This document shows, piece by piece, positions 39,957 through 47,395 of a stretch of DNA of 64,000 bases. Position 1 is the first letter of the stretch; each line of letters begins with the position of its first letter. Origin of the DNA: Antarctobacter sediminis (GTDB taxonomy: Bacteria; Pseudomonadota; Alphaproteobacteria; Rhodobacterales; Rhodobacteraceae); assembly GCF_019218285.1 (NCBI RefSeq), contig NZ_JAHUZG010000002.1, positions 372,001 through 436,000 of the forward strand. Direction: 5' to 3'. The notes beneath the pieces are model-generated. The model was not told where the DNA came from. It searched no databases and saw only the letters and a program-made list of their open reading frames with translations. Made by a program: the position numbers and the translations under genes.

Positions 39957-40988
39957 ATGTCCGGGCTGACGGCGCGTGTGAAGACCAAGGCGCGCGAGAT
40001 CGGCTTTGCCGAGGCGCGCATCTGTGGTCCCGGTGATGTGCCGCAGGTCATGGAGCGGCTTAGGAGTTTTCTGGACCGCGGCTATCACGGGCAAATGGGA
40101 TGGCTGGCAGATCGGGTACATTGGCGCGGCGCCCCGGATGTGCTGTGGCCCGAAGCGCGGTCGGTGATCATGCTGGCCGAGAACTATGGACCCGATCAGG
40201 ACCCGCTGGCGGTACTGGAGGCGCGCGACCGGGCCGCGATCAGTGTCTATGCGCAGAACCGTGACTATCACGACGTTGTCAAGAAACGGCTGAAGCGGCT
40301 GGCGCGCTGGTTGATCGCCGAAGCCGGAGGTGAGGTGAAGGTCTTTGTCGACACCGCCCCGGTGCCCGAGAAACCGCTGGCGCAGGCCGCGGGGCTTGGC
40401 TGGCAGGGAAAACACACCAATCTGGTCAGCCGCAGACTGGGCAGTTGGGTGTTTCTGGGCTGTGTCTTTACCACGCTGGAGCTGGAACGCGACGCGCCGG
40501 AGCGCGATCACTGTGGGTCTTGCCGTGCCTGTCTGGACATCTGTCCGACCGACGCCTTTCCCGCGCCTTACCAGTTGGATGCCCGGCGCTGCATTTCCTA
40601 CCTGACCATTGAACACAAGGGACCGGTGGATGAAGACCTGCGCCCTGCCCTTGGCAACCGCATCTACGGGTGTGACGATTGTCTGGCGATCTGCCCCTGG
40701 AACAAGTTCGCGCGCCGCGCGGAAGAGGTAAAATACCATGCGCGCCCGGATCTGTTGGCGCCGCCGCTGAACGAACTGGCCGCGCTGGACGATGCCGGGT
40801 TCCGTGCACGGTTTTCCGGATCGCCGATCAAGCGCATCGGGCGGGACCGATTTGTGCGCAATACCTGCTATGCCATCGGAAATTCGGGACGGGCCGACCT
40901 GCGTCCTGCCGTGCAGGCGCTGTGCGAAGACGCGGATGAAACCGTGCGGGATGCGGCGCGGTGGGCCGTGACCCGGTTGGGGTCTTGA
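39957..40988 (+). CDS. queG: Epoxyqueuosine reductase
   Basis: QueG reduces epoxyqueuosine to queuosine in tRNA wobble positions, using cobalamin and two 4Fe-4S clusters in the cytoplasm. The 343-residue protein shows both cluster motifs, [12 protein letters not shown] (about residue 185) and [11 protein letters not shown] (about 238). It also shows the N-terminal cobalamin-binding region with [25 protein letters not shown], whose conserved Asp lies in DTAP. The C-terminal HEAT-like tail is shorter than in longer relatives. It starts at an ATG just after the structured repeat. Confidence 0.96.
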   Translation: MSGLTARVKTKAREIGFAEARICGPGDVPQVMERLRSFLDRGYHGQMGWLADRVHWRGAPDVLWPEARSVIMLAENYGPDQDPLAVLEARDRAAISVYAQNRDYHDVVKKRLKRLARWLIAEAGGEVKVFVDTAPVPEKPLAQAAGLGWQGKHTNLVSRRLGSWVFLGCVFTTLELERDAPERDHCGSCRACLDICPTDAFPAPYQLDARRCISYLTIEHKGPVDEDLRPALGNRIYGCDDCLAICPWNKFARRAEEVKYHARPDLLAPPLNELAALDDAGFRARFSGSPIKRIGRDRFVRNTCYAIGNSGRADLRPAVQALCEDADETVRDAARWAVTRLGS

Positions 40989-41014
40989 AATACGGCCCGA
41001 ACCGCGGCGAAAAT

Positions 41015-41041
41015 GGGCGCTGAGCTGCCATCTCAGCGCCC
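41015..41041 (+). terminator. Hairpin terminator after queG
   Basis: A perfect ten-base stem (GGGCGCTGAG / CTCAGCGCCC) with a seven-base loop sits 26 bases after the queG stop. There is no T tract immediately after it, so strength is uncertain. It clearly marks the end of the queG unit ahead of msrB. Confidence 0.55.
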
Positions 41042-41225
41042 CGAGCGACACCAGATTTTCTTGGGAGAAAATTACTGTCACTCGGCCGTTACATGGCAGC
41101 CGCACCGGTTTCGCGCAAGAGGCACGCAAGGCAACGTGAGAACCGTGTCATCCCGCTTTGATTTGGCGCGCTACACCCCATGTTATGCCATACCATCGGA
41201 CGGCGCGATCCGAGAGGAGGACAAG

Positions 41226-41675
41226 ATGCCAAAATATGAACGAAGACCAGAGGTTATCCACAGCCTGACGCCCGAGCAGTTCCACGTCACCCAAGAGAGC
41301 GGGACAGAGCGCCCGGGGACCGGCGAATATCTGCACACGAAGGAACCCGGGATCTACGTGGACGTGGTTTCGGGAGAGCCGCTGTTTGCCAGCGCCGCGA
41401 AATACGAATCGGGCTGTGGCTGGCCAAGCTTTGTCAAACCCATTGAACCGGACAATATCGTCGAGCTGCGCGACACCACGCACGGGATGATCCGCACCGA
41501 AGTGCGCTCGCGCCATGGTGACAGCCATCTGGGGCATGTTTTCCCCGACGGCCCCATGGACCGGGGTGGCCTGCGATATTGCATCAACTCGGCCTCGCTG
41601 CGGTTCATCCATCGCGACGAAATGGAGGCCGAGGGCTACGCTGATTACATCGACCAGGTGGAGGAAATCGAATGA
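41226..41675 (+). CDS. msrB: Peptide methionine-R-sulfoxide reductase
   Basis: MsrB reduces the R-form of methionine sulfoxide in proteins. The 149-residue protein has the catalytic Cys in [11 protein letters not shown], the SGCGWPSF block (with a second Cys that could be resolving) and [14 protein letters not shown]. The two CxxC pairs that bind structural zinc in many MsrB proteins are absent: [13 protein letters not shown] stands where the first would be. This is therefore the zinc-free subtype. The ATG has a strong GAGGAGG site. It overlaps msrA as ATGA, so the two stereospecific repair enzymes are translationally coupled. Confidence 0.95.
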   Translation: MPKYERRPEVIHSLTPEQFHVTQESGTERPGTGEYLHTKEPGIYVDVVSGEPLFASAAKYESGCGWPSFVKPIEPDNIVELRDTTHGMIRTEVRSRHGDSHLGHVFPDGPMDRGGLRYCINSASLRFIHRDEMEAEGYADYIDQVEEIE

Positions 41676-42178
41676 CCGAACGTGCCGTTCTGGCGGGGGG
41701 CTGCTTTTGGGGTATGGAAGAGCTGATCCGCAAGCTGCCCGGCGTGGAAAAGACCCGCGTGGGCTATACCGGCGGGGATGTGCCAAACGCCACCTATCGC
41801 AACCACGGCACCCATGCCGAAGGGATCGAGATCCTGTTTGATCCGGCGAAGATCAGCTATCGGCGCCTGTTGGAGTTCTTTTTCCAGATCCACGATCCGA
41901 CCACGCTGAACCGGCAGGGCAATGACCTTGGGATGAGCTATCGCTCGGCCATCTACTACGTGGACGAGGATCAGCGACAATGCGCGCTGGATACGATCGC
42001 CGATGTCGAAGCCTCGGGGCTATGGCCCGGCAAGGTCGTCACAGAGGTGGAGCCGGTGGGTGATTTCTGGGAGGCCGAGCCTGAACATCAGGACTACTTG
42101 CAACGCTATCCGGGCGGCTATACCTGCCACTTCCCGCGGGCAGACTGGATCTTGCCCAAACGCGACGCGGCGGAGTAG
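41672..42178 (+). CDS. msrA: Peptide methionine-S-sulfoxide reductase
   Basis: MsrA reduces the S-form of methionine sulfoxide. The 168-residue protein has the catalytic motif [10 protein letters not shown] (Cys near residue 11), the substrate-binding [14 protein letters not shown] region and a Tyr-rich [12 protein letters not shown] segment. Further Cys (RQCALD and [10 protein letters not shown]) could serve as recycling residues. It is coupled to msrB. A hairpin follows the stop codon. Confidence 0.96.
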   Translation: MTERAVLAGGCFWGMEELIRKLPGVEKTRVGYTGGDVPNATYRNHGTHAEGIEILFDPAKISYRRLLEFFFQIHDPTTLNRQGNDLGMSYRSAIYYVDEDQRQCALDTIADVEASGLWPGKVVTEVEPVGDFWEAEPEHQDYLQRYPGGYTCHFPRADWILPKRDAAE

Positions 42179-42191
42179 CCCCGACAAAACC

Positions 42192-42221
42192 GGGCAGCCA
42201 TGCGAAACCGTATGGCTGCCC
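42192..42221 (+). terminator. Hairpin after msrA
   Basis: A perfect ten-base inverted repeat (GGGCAGCCAT / ATGGCTGCCC) with a ten-base loop lies 13 bases after the msrA stop. No T run follows, so it may be a weak terminator or a 3'-end stabiliser. Confidence 0.5.
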
Positions 42222-42295
42222 TGCCACATTCGGCAATCCCTTTCTGAGCGTCTGCACCGTATATGCCGACCAGGTCAGGCGAATGGAGCGCAGAG

Positions 42296-42907
42296 ATGAC
42301 GGCGGCGGCTTTCTGGGACGGGATTGCAGAGAAATACTCAAGACAACCGATCAGCAACATCGAGGCCTATGAGGCCACATTAAAGCGGGTGCGGCATTGG
42401 CTGCGACCCGAGATGTCGGTGTTGGAAATCGGCTGCGGCACCGGGTCGACGGCGTTGAAACTGGCAGATGGGGTGGCCCGATATCTTGGCACCGACCTGT
42501 CCGGTGAAATGGTGCGGATCGGCAATGAAAAAGCCGCCGATGTCGACCATGTCTCGTTTCAGGTGGCCGCGGCCGAGGACGCCGGAGCGGGCCAGCGGTT
42601 CGAAGCGGTGCTGGCCTTCAACCTGCTGCATCTGGTGGAGGATCCGGCACGGGTGATGGGGCATGTGCGCAGTCTGCTGCCCGAAGGCGGGCTATTCATT
42701 TCCAAGACACCCTGCCTTGGTGGCAAACCCTGGTTCCGCCCGCTGATCTGGATCCTGCAAAAGATCGGCAAGGCCCCCGGCCCGGTTCATTCGTTGCGTC
42801 CGGCCCAGATCGAAGCTGCACTAAAGGCCTCCGGGTTCGAGATCGTCGAAACCGGCGGCTATCCGCGAAAACTGCCCAACTGGCTGGTGGTGGCCCGGGC
42901 GATCTGA
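42296..42907 (+). CDS. SAM-dependent class I methyltransferase
   Basis: This 203-residue methyltransferase has motif I VLEIGCGTGSTAL (about residue 43), an acidic end of beta-2 in LGTDLSGEM, and post-motif strands FEAVLAFNLLHLVEDP and GGLFISKTP, the order of the Methyltransf_11/25 fold. The C-terminal part (PLIWILQKIGKAPGPVHSL) suggests a small-molecule or lipid substrate. The ATG at 42296 was preferred because the upstream in-frame codons look like leader sequence. It ends three bases before the convergent LysR gene. The substrate is unknown. Confidence 0.88.
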   Translation: MTAAAFWDGIAEKYSRQPISNIEAYEATLKRVRHWLRPEMSVLEIGCGTGSTALKLADGVARYLGTDLSGEMVRIGNEKAADVDHVSFQVAAAEDAGAGQRFEAVLAFNLLHLVEDPARVMGHVRSLLPEGGLFISKTPCLGGKPWFRPLIWILQKIGKAPGPVHSLRPAQIEAALKASGFEIVETGGYPRKLPNWLVVARAI

Positions 42908-42910
42908 GCC

Positions 42911-43798
42911 TCAGCCCCCTGCCTGAAATGCGGCCAGTTCGGCCCGCAGCCAGCCCTCGAAAGCGCGCGAGGCCGGCGTGGCGGCATGATCGGCAGGCGG
43001 AAGCAGAAAATACGCCTCTGTCAGGTCGGGGCAGTGATCGAAGGGCCGCACAAGGCGTCCGTCCGCCAGCATATCCCCGGCCAGCGTATCGTGCGCCATG
43101 GCCATGCCCGCCCCGTGTTTGGCGGCTTCGATGGCGATCACGAACGTGGAGGTCAGCATAACGCTGCCCTCACGATCAAAGGGTTTGCCCTGTGACGTGA
43201 ACCACGCGCCCCACGTCCCCGTCAGCCCGGCGCAATCCATCAAAACGGCCTCATCGGGATTGGGGCGCCCCTCCTGAAAGGTTGGGGCACAGACCGGGAA
43301 AAACCTTTCCTGCGTCAGACGTTCGGCGGCGGCCGACATATCCTCGGGGCGCCCGAAACGGATCTCCATCGCCGCATTGGCCGAGTGACGCTCGGGATCC
43401 CAGATCGGCGTCACGATATTCAGAACAAGCCACGGATGTTGTCGCAGCAGACGGGACAGCCGCGGTGCCAGCCAGATCACCGAAAACGCCATGTTGCATT
43501 GAAGGATCAGGTGCCGCCCCCGGTCCCCCCCGGTGAAGGCACGTGTGCCGCTGGCCAGCAGGTCGAAGGCTTCGCGCAGCACCGGCAGATAGTTTGCCCC
43601 CGCTTCGGTCAGGTCAATGGCGCGCGTCCGCCGGACAAATAGTTCCCGCCCGAGAAAAGCCTCAAGACTGCGGACGTGCTGGCTGACCGCCGATTGGGTC
43701 AGGTTCAGCTCTGCCGCCGCCCGCGTGAACGACAGGTGCCGGGCGCTGGCCTCGAAGGCCCGCAGCCAGGTCAGGGGAGGCAAACCATCGGTCGTCAT
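42911..43798 (-). CDS. LysR-family regulator (GcvA-like)
   Basis: The 295-residue regulator has an N-terminal winged helix-turn-helix (LTWLRAFEASARHLSFTRAAAELNLTQSAVSQHVRSLEAFLG) and a LysR substrate-binding domain. The PPLTWLRAFEASARHLSF start and the HGAGMAMAHDTL block are typical of the GcvA subgroup. It diverges from the class II aldolase/desaturase/PanB-like/Rieske operon and most likely controls it in response to a pathway ligand. An ATG four codons upstream (MIYA) is an alternative start. A palindromic site lies in the shared promoter. Confidence 0.92.
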   Translation of the reverse strand: MTTDGLPPLTWLRAFEASARHLSFTRAAAELNLTQSAVSQHVRSLEAFLGRELFVRRTRAIDLTEAGANYLPVLREAFDLLASGTRAFTGGDRGRHLILQCNMAFSVIWLAPRLSRLLRQHPWLVLNIVTPIWDPERHSANAAMEIRFGRPEDMSAAAERLTQERFFPVCAPTFQEGRPNPDEAVLMDCAGLTGTWGAWFTSQGKPFDREGSVMLTSTFVIAIEAAKHGAGMAMAHDTLAGDMLADGRLVRPFDHCPDLTEAYFLLPPADHAATPASRAFEGWLRAELAAFQAGG

Positions 43799-43812
43799 CG
43801 CATATATCATCC

Positions 43813-43835
43813 ATGCATAAGCTTGTTTAATGTAT
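43813..43835. promoter_or_regulatory. Interrupted palindrome in LysR/operon divergent promoter
   Basis: ATGCAT and ATGTAT flank an 11-base centre with further symmetry (the left arm reads ATGCATAA, the right TTTAATGTAT). LysR regulators usually bind such AT-rich interrupted dyads near the promoter of their divergent target. It lies 15 bases upstream of the regulator's ATG and about 75 bases upstream of the operon's first gene. Inference only. Confidence 0.45.
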
Positions 43836-43910
43836 AGGCGCGGAATCCATCGTTTGTCAGGTTTTCTGCCGCCAATTATCCCTTTGGCAGTCAAAAAGGG
43901 AGGCGGCGTC

Positions 43911-44666
43911 ATGCTGGACAGACACGGACAGGAAAATCTTACCTTCTGGGACGAACGCGTGGACATGGCCGCGGCCTTTCGCTGGACCGCGCGGTTGAAC
44001 ATGCACGAGGCGGTGGCCAATCACTTCAGCCTCGCGGTCAATCCCGAAGGCACCCGGTTTCTTATGAATCCGAACCAGCGTCATTTCGCACGGATCAAGG
44101 CTTCGGACCTGTTGCTGCTGGACGCAAATGATCCGACGACAATGCAGCGCCCCGGTGCGCCCGATCCCACCGCGTGGGGGTTGCACGGGTCCATCCACCG
44201 GCTGTGCCCGCACGCCCGCTGTGTCATGCATGTGCATTCGATCCACGCCACCGTTCTGGCCAGTCTTGCAGACAGCAGCCTACCGCCGATCGACCAGAAC
44301 ACCGCCACATTTTACAACCGGGTGGTGATCGACGACGCCTTTGGCGGGCTGGCCTTCGAAGAGGAGGGCATGCGCTGTGCCGGGATGCTGACCGACCCCA
44401 AGAAAAAGGTCATGGTCATGGGCAACCACGGCGTGCTGGTGATCGGGGACAGCGTCGCGGACACGTTCAACCGCCTCTACTATTTCGAACGCGCGGCCGA
44501 AACCTATATCCGCGCGCTTCAGACCGGCAAACCTCTGCGCGTGCTACCCGCTGAAATCGCAGAAAAAACCGCGCAGGAGCTTGAGGATTACCCCGATCAG
44601 GCTGAACACCATCTGGCCGAGCTGAAAGCAATCCTCGACGACGAAGGCCTCAACTACGCGAGCTGA
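43911..44666 (+). CDS. Class II aldolase/adducin-family protein
   Basis: The 251-residue protein has the AraD/FucA fold. Zinc ligands are visible as HVHS (about residues 107-109) and the later NHGVLVIG (about 172). The position that holds the catalytic Glu in classical fuculose aldolase reads TAWGLH here, so the usual Glu seems absent, as in many adducin-like members. It begins at an ATG with AGGGAGG upstream and is first in a four-gene operon with a desaturase, a PanB-like protein and a Rieske ferredoxin. It may act as a lyase, decarboxylase or hydratase in that pathway. The substrate is unknown. Confidence 0.85.
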   Translation: MLDRHGQENLTFWDERVDMAAAFRWTARLNMHEAVANHFSLAVNPEGTRFLMNPNQRHFARIKASDLLLLDANDPTTMQRPGAPDPTAWGLHGSIHRLCPHARCVMHVHSIHATVLASLADSSLPPIDQNTATFYNRVVIDDAFGGLAFEEEGMRCAGMLTDPKKKVMVMGNHGVLVIGDSVADTFNRLYYFERAAETYIRALQTGKPLRVLPAEIAEKTAQELEDYPDQAEHHLAELKAILDDEGLNYAS

Positions 44667-44669
44667 CCC

Positions 44670-45698
44670 ATGCCCGATTACCAGCCCACAAATGCCGCGT
44701 CTTCCGGTGTCAAACTCGACAAGAAGACCCTCAAGACCATCGCCGCGCGCAGCGACCGCCCCGGGGTGATCTGGCTGGCGCAATGGACCGTAGCCCTGAT
44801 CGTCACCGGATCGCTGGTCTGGATCTTGATCGGGTCGCCCTGGGTCTGGCCCGCGATGATGCTGCACGGCATCTTTCTGTCGGTGCCAGCCTATTCCGCC
44901 AGCCACGAAACCGCACATGGGACGGCCTTTCGCACCCGTTGGCTGAACGAAGCCGTGCTGTGGGTCACATCCCTGATCTACATGGAAGAGCCGCTGCACC
45001 GGCGGTATACGCACACCAATCACCACACCCATACCTGGCACGTGGGCAAAGACAGCCAGATGCCTTTCGACACGCCGATGGGCTTTGGCGGCTGGCTGGC
45101 CGAGATCACAGGCTTTGCGCTGTTGCGCTTTCACCTTCAGGTTTTCTGGCACCTGTCCATCGGTCACTACACCGACACCATGCGCATGGTCACACCCGAG
45201 CAGGAATTCCCCAAGATGACCCGAAATGCCCGGATCATGGTGGCGATCTATCTTGTCGTCCTGCTGGCCCCGGCGGTCGGCATCTGGTGGCCGCTGTGGC
45301 TGATTGTTCTGCCCAGAATCCTTGGTGCGCCGATCATGTTGCTGTTCACGCTGATCCAGCACGTCGAGTTACAGGAAAACTCTCCTTCGATCCTTGAAAG
45401 CACGCGGTCGTTCCGCACCGGGCCGCTGGCCGCATTCCTGTACATGAACATGAACAACCACGTGGAACACCATCTGTATCCGCAGGTCCCCTTTCACGCG
45501 TTGCCGCAACTGGCCGAAGCGGTGAAGGATCAGGTGCCCGCCCCGGACAACGGCTTTTTCCGCAGCAACTGGGAGGTTGCCGTGGTGGTGCTGCGCCGGT
45601 CCATCGGGTTGTCGACCAAGGCGCCCACGCTGCGGCAAGCTCCGCACATGATCACAGAGGGCGGCCCGGTCAAGCGCATTGCGCAGAGGACGATGTAG
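44670..45698 (+). CDS. Membrane di-iron fatty-acid desaturase/hydroxylase-family protein
   Basis: This 342-residue integral membrane protein carries the three His boxes of membrane non-haem di-iron enzymes: SHETAHG (H79, H83), HTNHHTHTW (H115, H118, H119) and HVEHHLYP (about 265-269). About four to five membrane helices separate the boxes. These enzymes use O2 and electrons to desaturate, hydroxylate or monooxygenate substrates. The Rieske ferredoxin gene in the same operon is a likely electron donor. The setting with aldolase-like and PanB-like enzymes and a LysR regulator points to a small-molecule hydroxylase in catabolism rather than lipid modification. Confidence 0.9.
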   Translation: MPDYQPTNAASSGVKLDKKTLKTIAARSDRPGVIWLAQWTVALIVTGSLVWILIGSPWVWPAMMLHGIFLSVPAYSASHETAHGTAFRTRWLNEAVLWVTSLIYMEEPLHRRYTHTNHHTHTWHVGKDSQMPFDTPMGFGGWLAEITGFALLRFHLQVFWHLSIGHYTDTMRMVTPEQEFPKMTRNARIMVAIYLVVLLAPAVGIWWPLWLIVLPRILGAPIMLLFTLIQHVELQENSPSILESTRSFRTGPLAAFLYMNMNNHVEHHLYPQVPFHALPQLAEAVKDQVPAPDNGFFRSNWEVAVVVLRRSIGLSTKAPTLRQAPHMITEGGPVKRIAQRTM

Positions 45699-45699
45699 G

Positions 45700-46548
45700 A
45701 TGAAACGCATCTATGATTTCAGCCGCAAACCGGCCACCCGCAACTATACCATTGCAGACCTGAAGGCGTTGAAGGGATCCGGGCGCAAGCTGTCCATGGC
45801 AAACCCGGCAGACAACGACCAGATCCGCGCCTGCGTCGAAGCCGGGATTGACCTCTTTGTTGTTGGCACCGACCAGATGGAGGACCTGCGGCGGCTGGCC
45901 CCGTCGCATTTCGCCGGGGCAGGATCGACATGGGCGCAATTCGGATCTGATGACGACATCGTGGCCCATGCCTTCGAGGCGATGCGGCGCGGTGCGGACA
46001 TGTATTACACGCTGCGGTCCTTCGATGTGATGGAACGCATGGCGCGCGAGGGCATCCCCGTACAAAGCCACATCGGCCTGATCCCCACGTTCAGCCACCA
46101 TTGCGGCGGGTTGCGCGCCTTTGGCCGTACCGCCGCCGAAGCCATGCAGATCTGGGAAACGCTGAAGCGGATGGAAGACGTGGGCGTTTTTGCCGTCGAG
46201 GCGGAATGCATCGCCGAGGAAGTCCTGCAAGCCGTGAACGAAAAAACCGCTGTCGTGACTTTTTCTCTGGGGTCCGGGCCGCATGGAGATGCGATCTTTT
46301 CCTTCGTTGCCGACGTCTGCGGCGAGGCCAGCGAAGAGGAAAAGCCCCCCAAACATGCCCATGCCTTTGGCAACGTGGGGCGTCTGCACCGGCAGATCCA
46401 TGAGGAACGCGTTGCGGCCTTGGCGACCTTTCACAACGAGGTGGCGGGCGGGACCTTTCCCTATGCCCGAACCAATATCGGCATGTTGCCGAACCAAGAG
46501 GAGATGTTCCTCGAAGCGCTCGACAAATGGGTTCCGGCCCACCGCTGA
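45700..46548 (+). CDS. PanB-like (ketopantoate hydroxymethyltransferase fold) protein, atypical active site
   Basis: This 282-residue TIM-barrel protein is recognisably related to PanB: EAGIDLFVVGTDQ, REGIPVQSHIGLIP and GGLRAFGRTAAEA match PanB's GLNVMLVGDS, HLGLTPQS and GGYKVQGR regions. The residues that bind Mg and substrate in PanB seem changed: VGDS reads VGTD, and the KIE after the barrel strand reads YTL. Only a Glu in VEAECIA is clearly kept. It probably does different chemistry (lyase or C-C bond chemistry of the PEP mutase/PanB superfamily) and is not the pantothenate enzyme. Its start lies one base after the desaturase stop. Confidence 0.8.
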   Translation: MKRIYDFSRKPATRNYTIADLKALKGSGRKLSMANPADNDQIRACVEAGIDLFVVGTDQMEDLRRLAPSHFAGAGSTWAQFGSDDDIVAHAFEAMRRGADMYYTLRSFDVMERMAREGIPVQSHIGLIPTFSHHCGGLRAFGRTAAEAMQIWETLKRMEDVGVFAVEAECIAEEVLQAVNEKTAVVTFSLGSGPHGDAIFSFVADVCGEASEEEKPPKHAHAFGNVGRLHRQIHEERVAALATFHNEVAGGTFPYARTNIGMLPNQEEMFLEALDKWVPAHR

Positions 46549-46567
46549 CCGAAGGAAGGAAAGACAT

Positions 46568-46882
46568 ATGGGGAATTGGATCGACGCCTGTGCCACGACG
46601 GACGTGGACGACGAAGACCTGATCGCATGGGAGTACGCGGGACGGTCCTACGCGATTTACAACACGGAAAAAGGGTTCTTTGCCTCGGACCTGATGTGCA
46701 CGCATGAAGAGCAGAGCCTTGAGGACGGCATGGTCATCGACTGTGTAATCGAATGCCCCCTGCATGGCGGCCGCTTTGACATTTGCACGGGCAAAGCACT
46801 GTCTTCACCGGCCTCGGTCGATCTGAGGACTTACCCCGTCAGGATCGAAGGCGGTCGCGTCCTTGTCGACCTGCCCGGCTAG
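46568..46882 (+). CDS. Rieske-type [2Fe-2S] ferredoxin
   Basis: The 104-residue soluble Rieske ferredoxin has ligands in LMCTHEEQ (C44, H46) and IECPLHGGRFD (C63, H66), the C-x-H / C-x2-H pattern of electron carriers for ring oxygenases and related monooxygenases. The start is an ATG after AAGGAAGGAAAG. As last gene of the operon it probably feeds electrons to the membrane di-iron protein. No reductase gene is nearby, so a shared reductase must serve it. Its stop codon overlaps the stop of the convergent VOC gene. Confidence 0.92.
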   Translation: MGNWIDACATTDVDDEDLIAWEYAGRSYAIYNTEKGFFASDLMCTHEEQSLEDGMVIDCVIECPLHGGRFDICTGKALSSPASVDLRTYPVRIEGGRVLVDLPG

Positions 46883-47301
46883 GCCGGGTGCCGCTCCGGC
46901 GCGGCAAAGGGCACCGATTCATAAAGCTCCAGCGGCAGGTCATCCGGGTCGCGGAAAAAAGTGAACCGGTGCCCGGTGTATTCATCGACGCGCAGATCTT
47001 CGACCGGCACGCCGGCCGCTGTCAGGCCCGCCATGGTCGCCTCGATATCATCGACCGTAAAGGCAAGGTGGCGCAGGCCCTGCGCCTCGGGCCGCGATGG
47101 CCGCCGGGGCGGTTCGGGAAATGAGAAAAGCTCGATCTGCGCACCGTTCGGCAGGGCAAGGTCCAGCTTCCATGACTGCCGCTCGGCCCGGTAGTTTTCG
47201 GCCAGAACCGTCAGGCCAAGCGTGTCCACATAGAAAGTTTTGGAGCGTTGATAATCGGAACAGATGATCGCCGCGTGGTGGATTGCCTTCAGACCTGCCA
47301 T
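46879..47301 (-). CDS. VOC-family protein (YaeR/GloA2-like)
   Basis: This 140-residue single-module VOC protein has the N-terminal metal strand AIHHAAIICSDYQRSKTFYVDTLGL, a middle IELFSFP strand, HLAFTVDDIEATM, and the C-terminal FFRDPDDLPLELYE with its ligand Glu. This resembles the YaeR/GloA2 group of glyoxalase-like proteins, whose function is not settled. The start has an AGGAGG site. Its stop codon and that of the convergent ferredoxin share CTAG. Confidence 0.88.
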   Translation of the reverse strand: MAGLKAIHHAAIICSDYQRSKTFYVDTLGLTVLAENYRAERQSWKLDLALPNGAQIELFSFPEPPRRPSRPEAQGLRHLAFTVDDIEATMAGLTAAGVPVEDLRVDEYTGHRFTFFRDPDDLPLELYESVPFAAPERHPA

Positions 47302-47395
47302 TCCCCGATCCTCCTGTTCGCCTGCGCGCCCCTTGTAGCGATACAAGACAAACCGCGCGGCAACATCAAGCCATGGCCGCACAACCGATCCGCAT

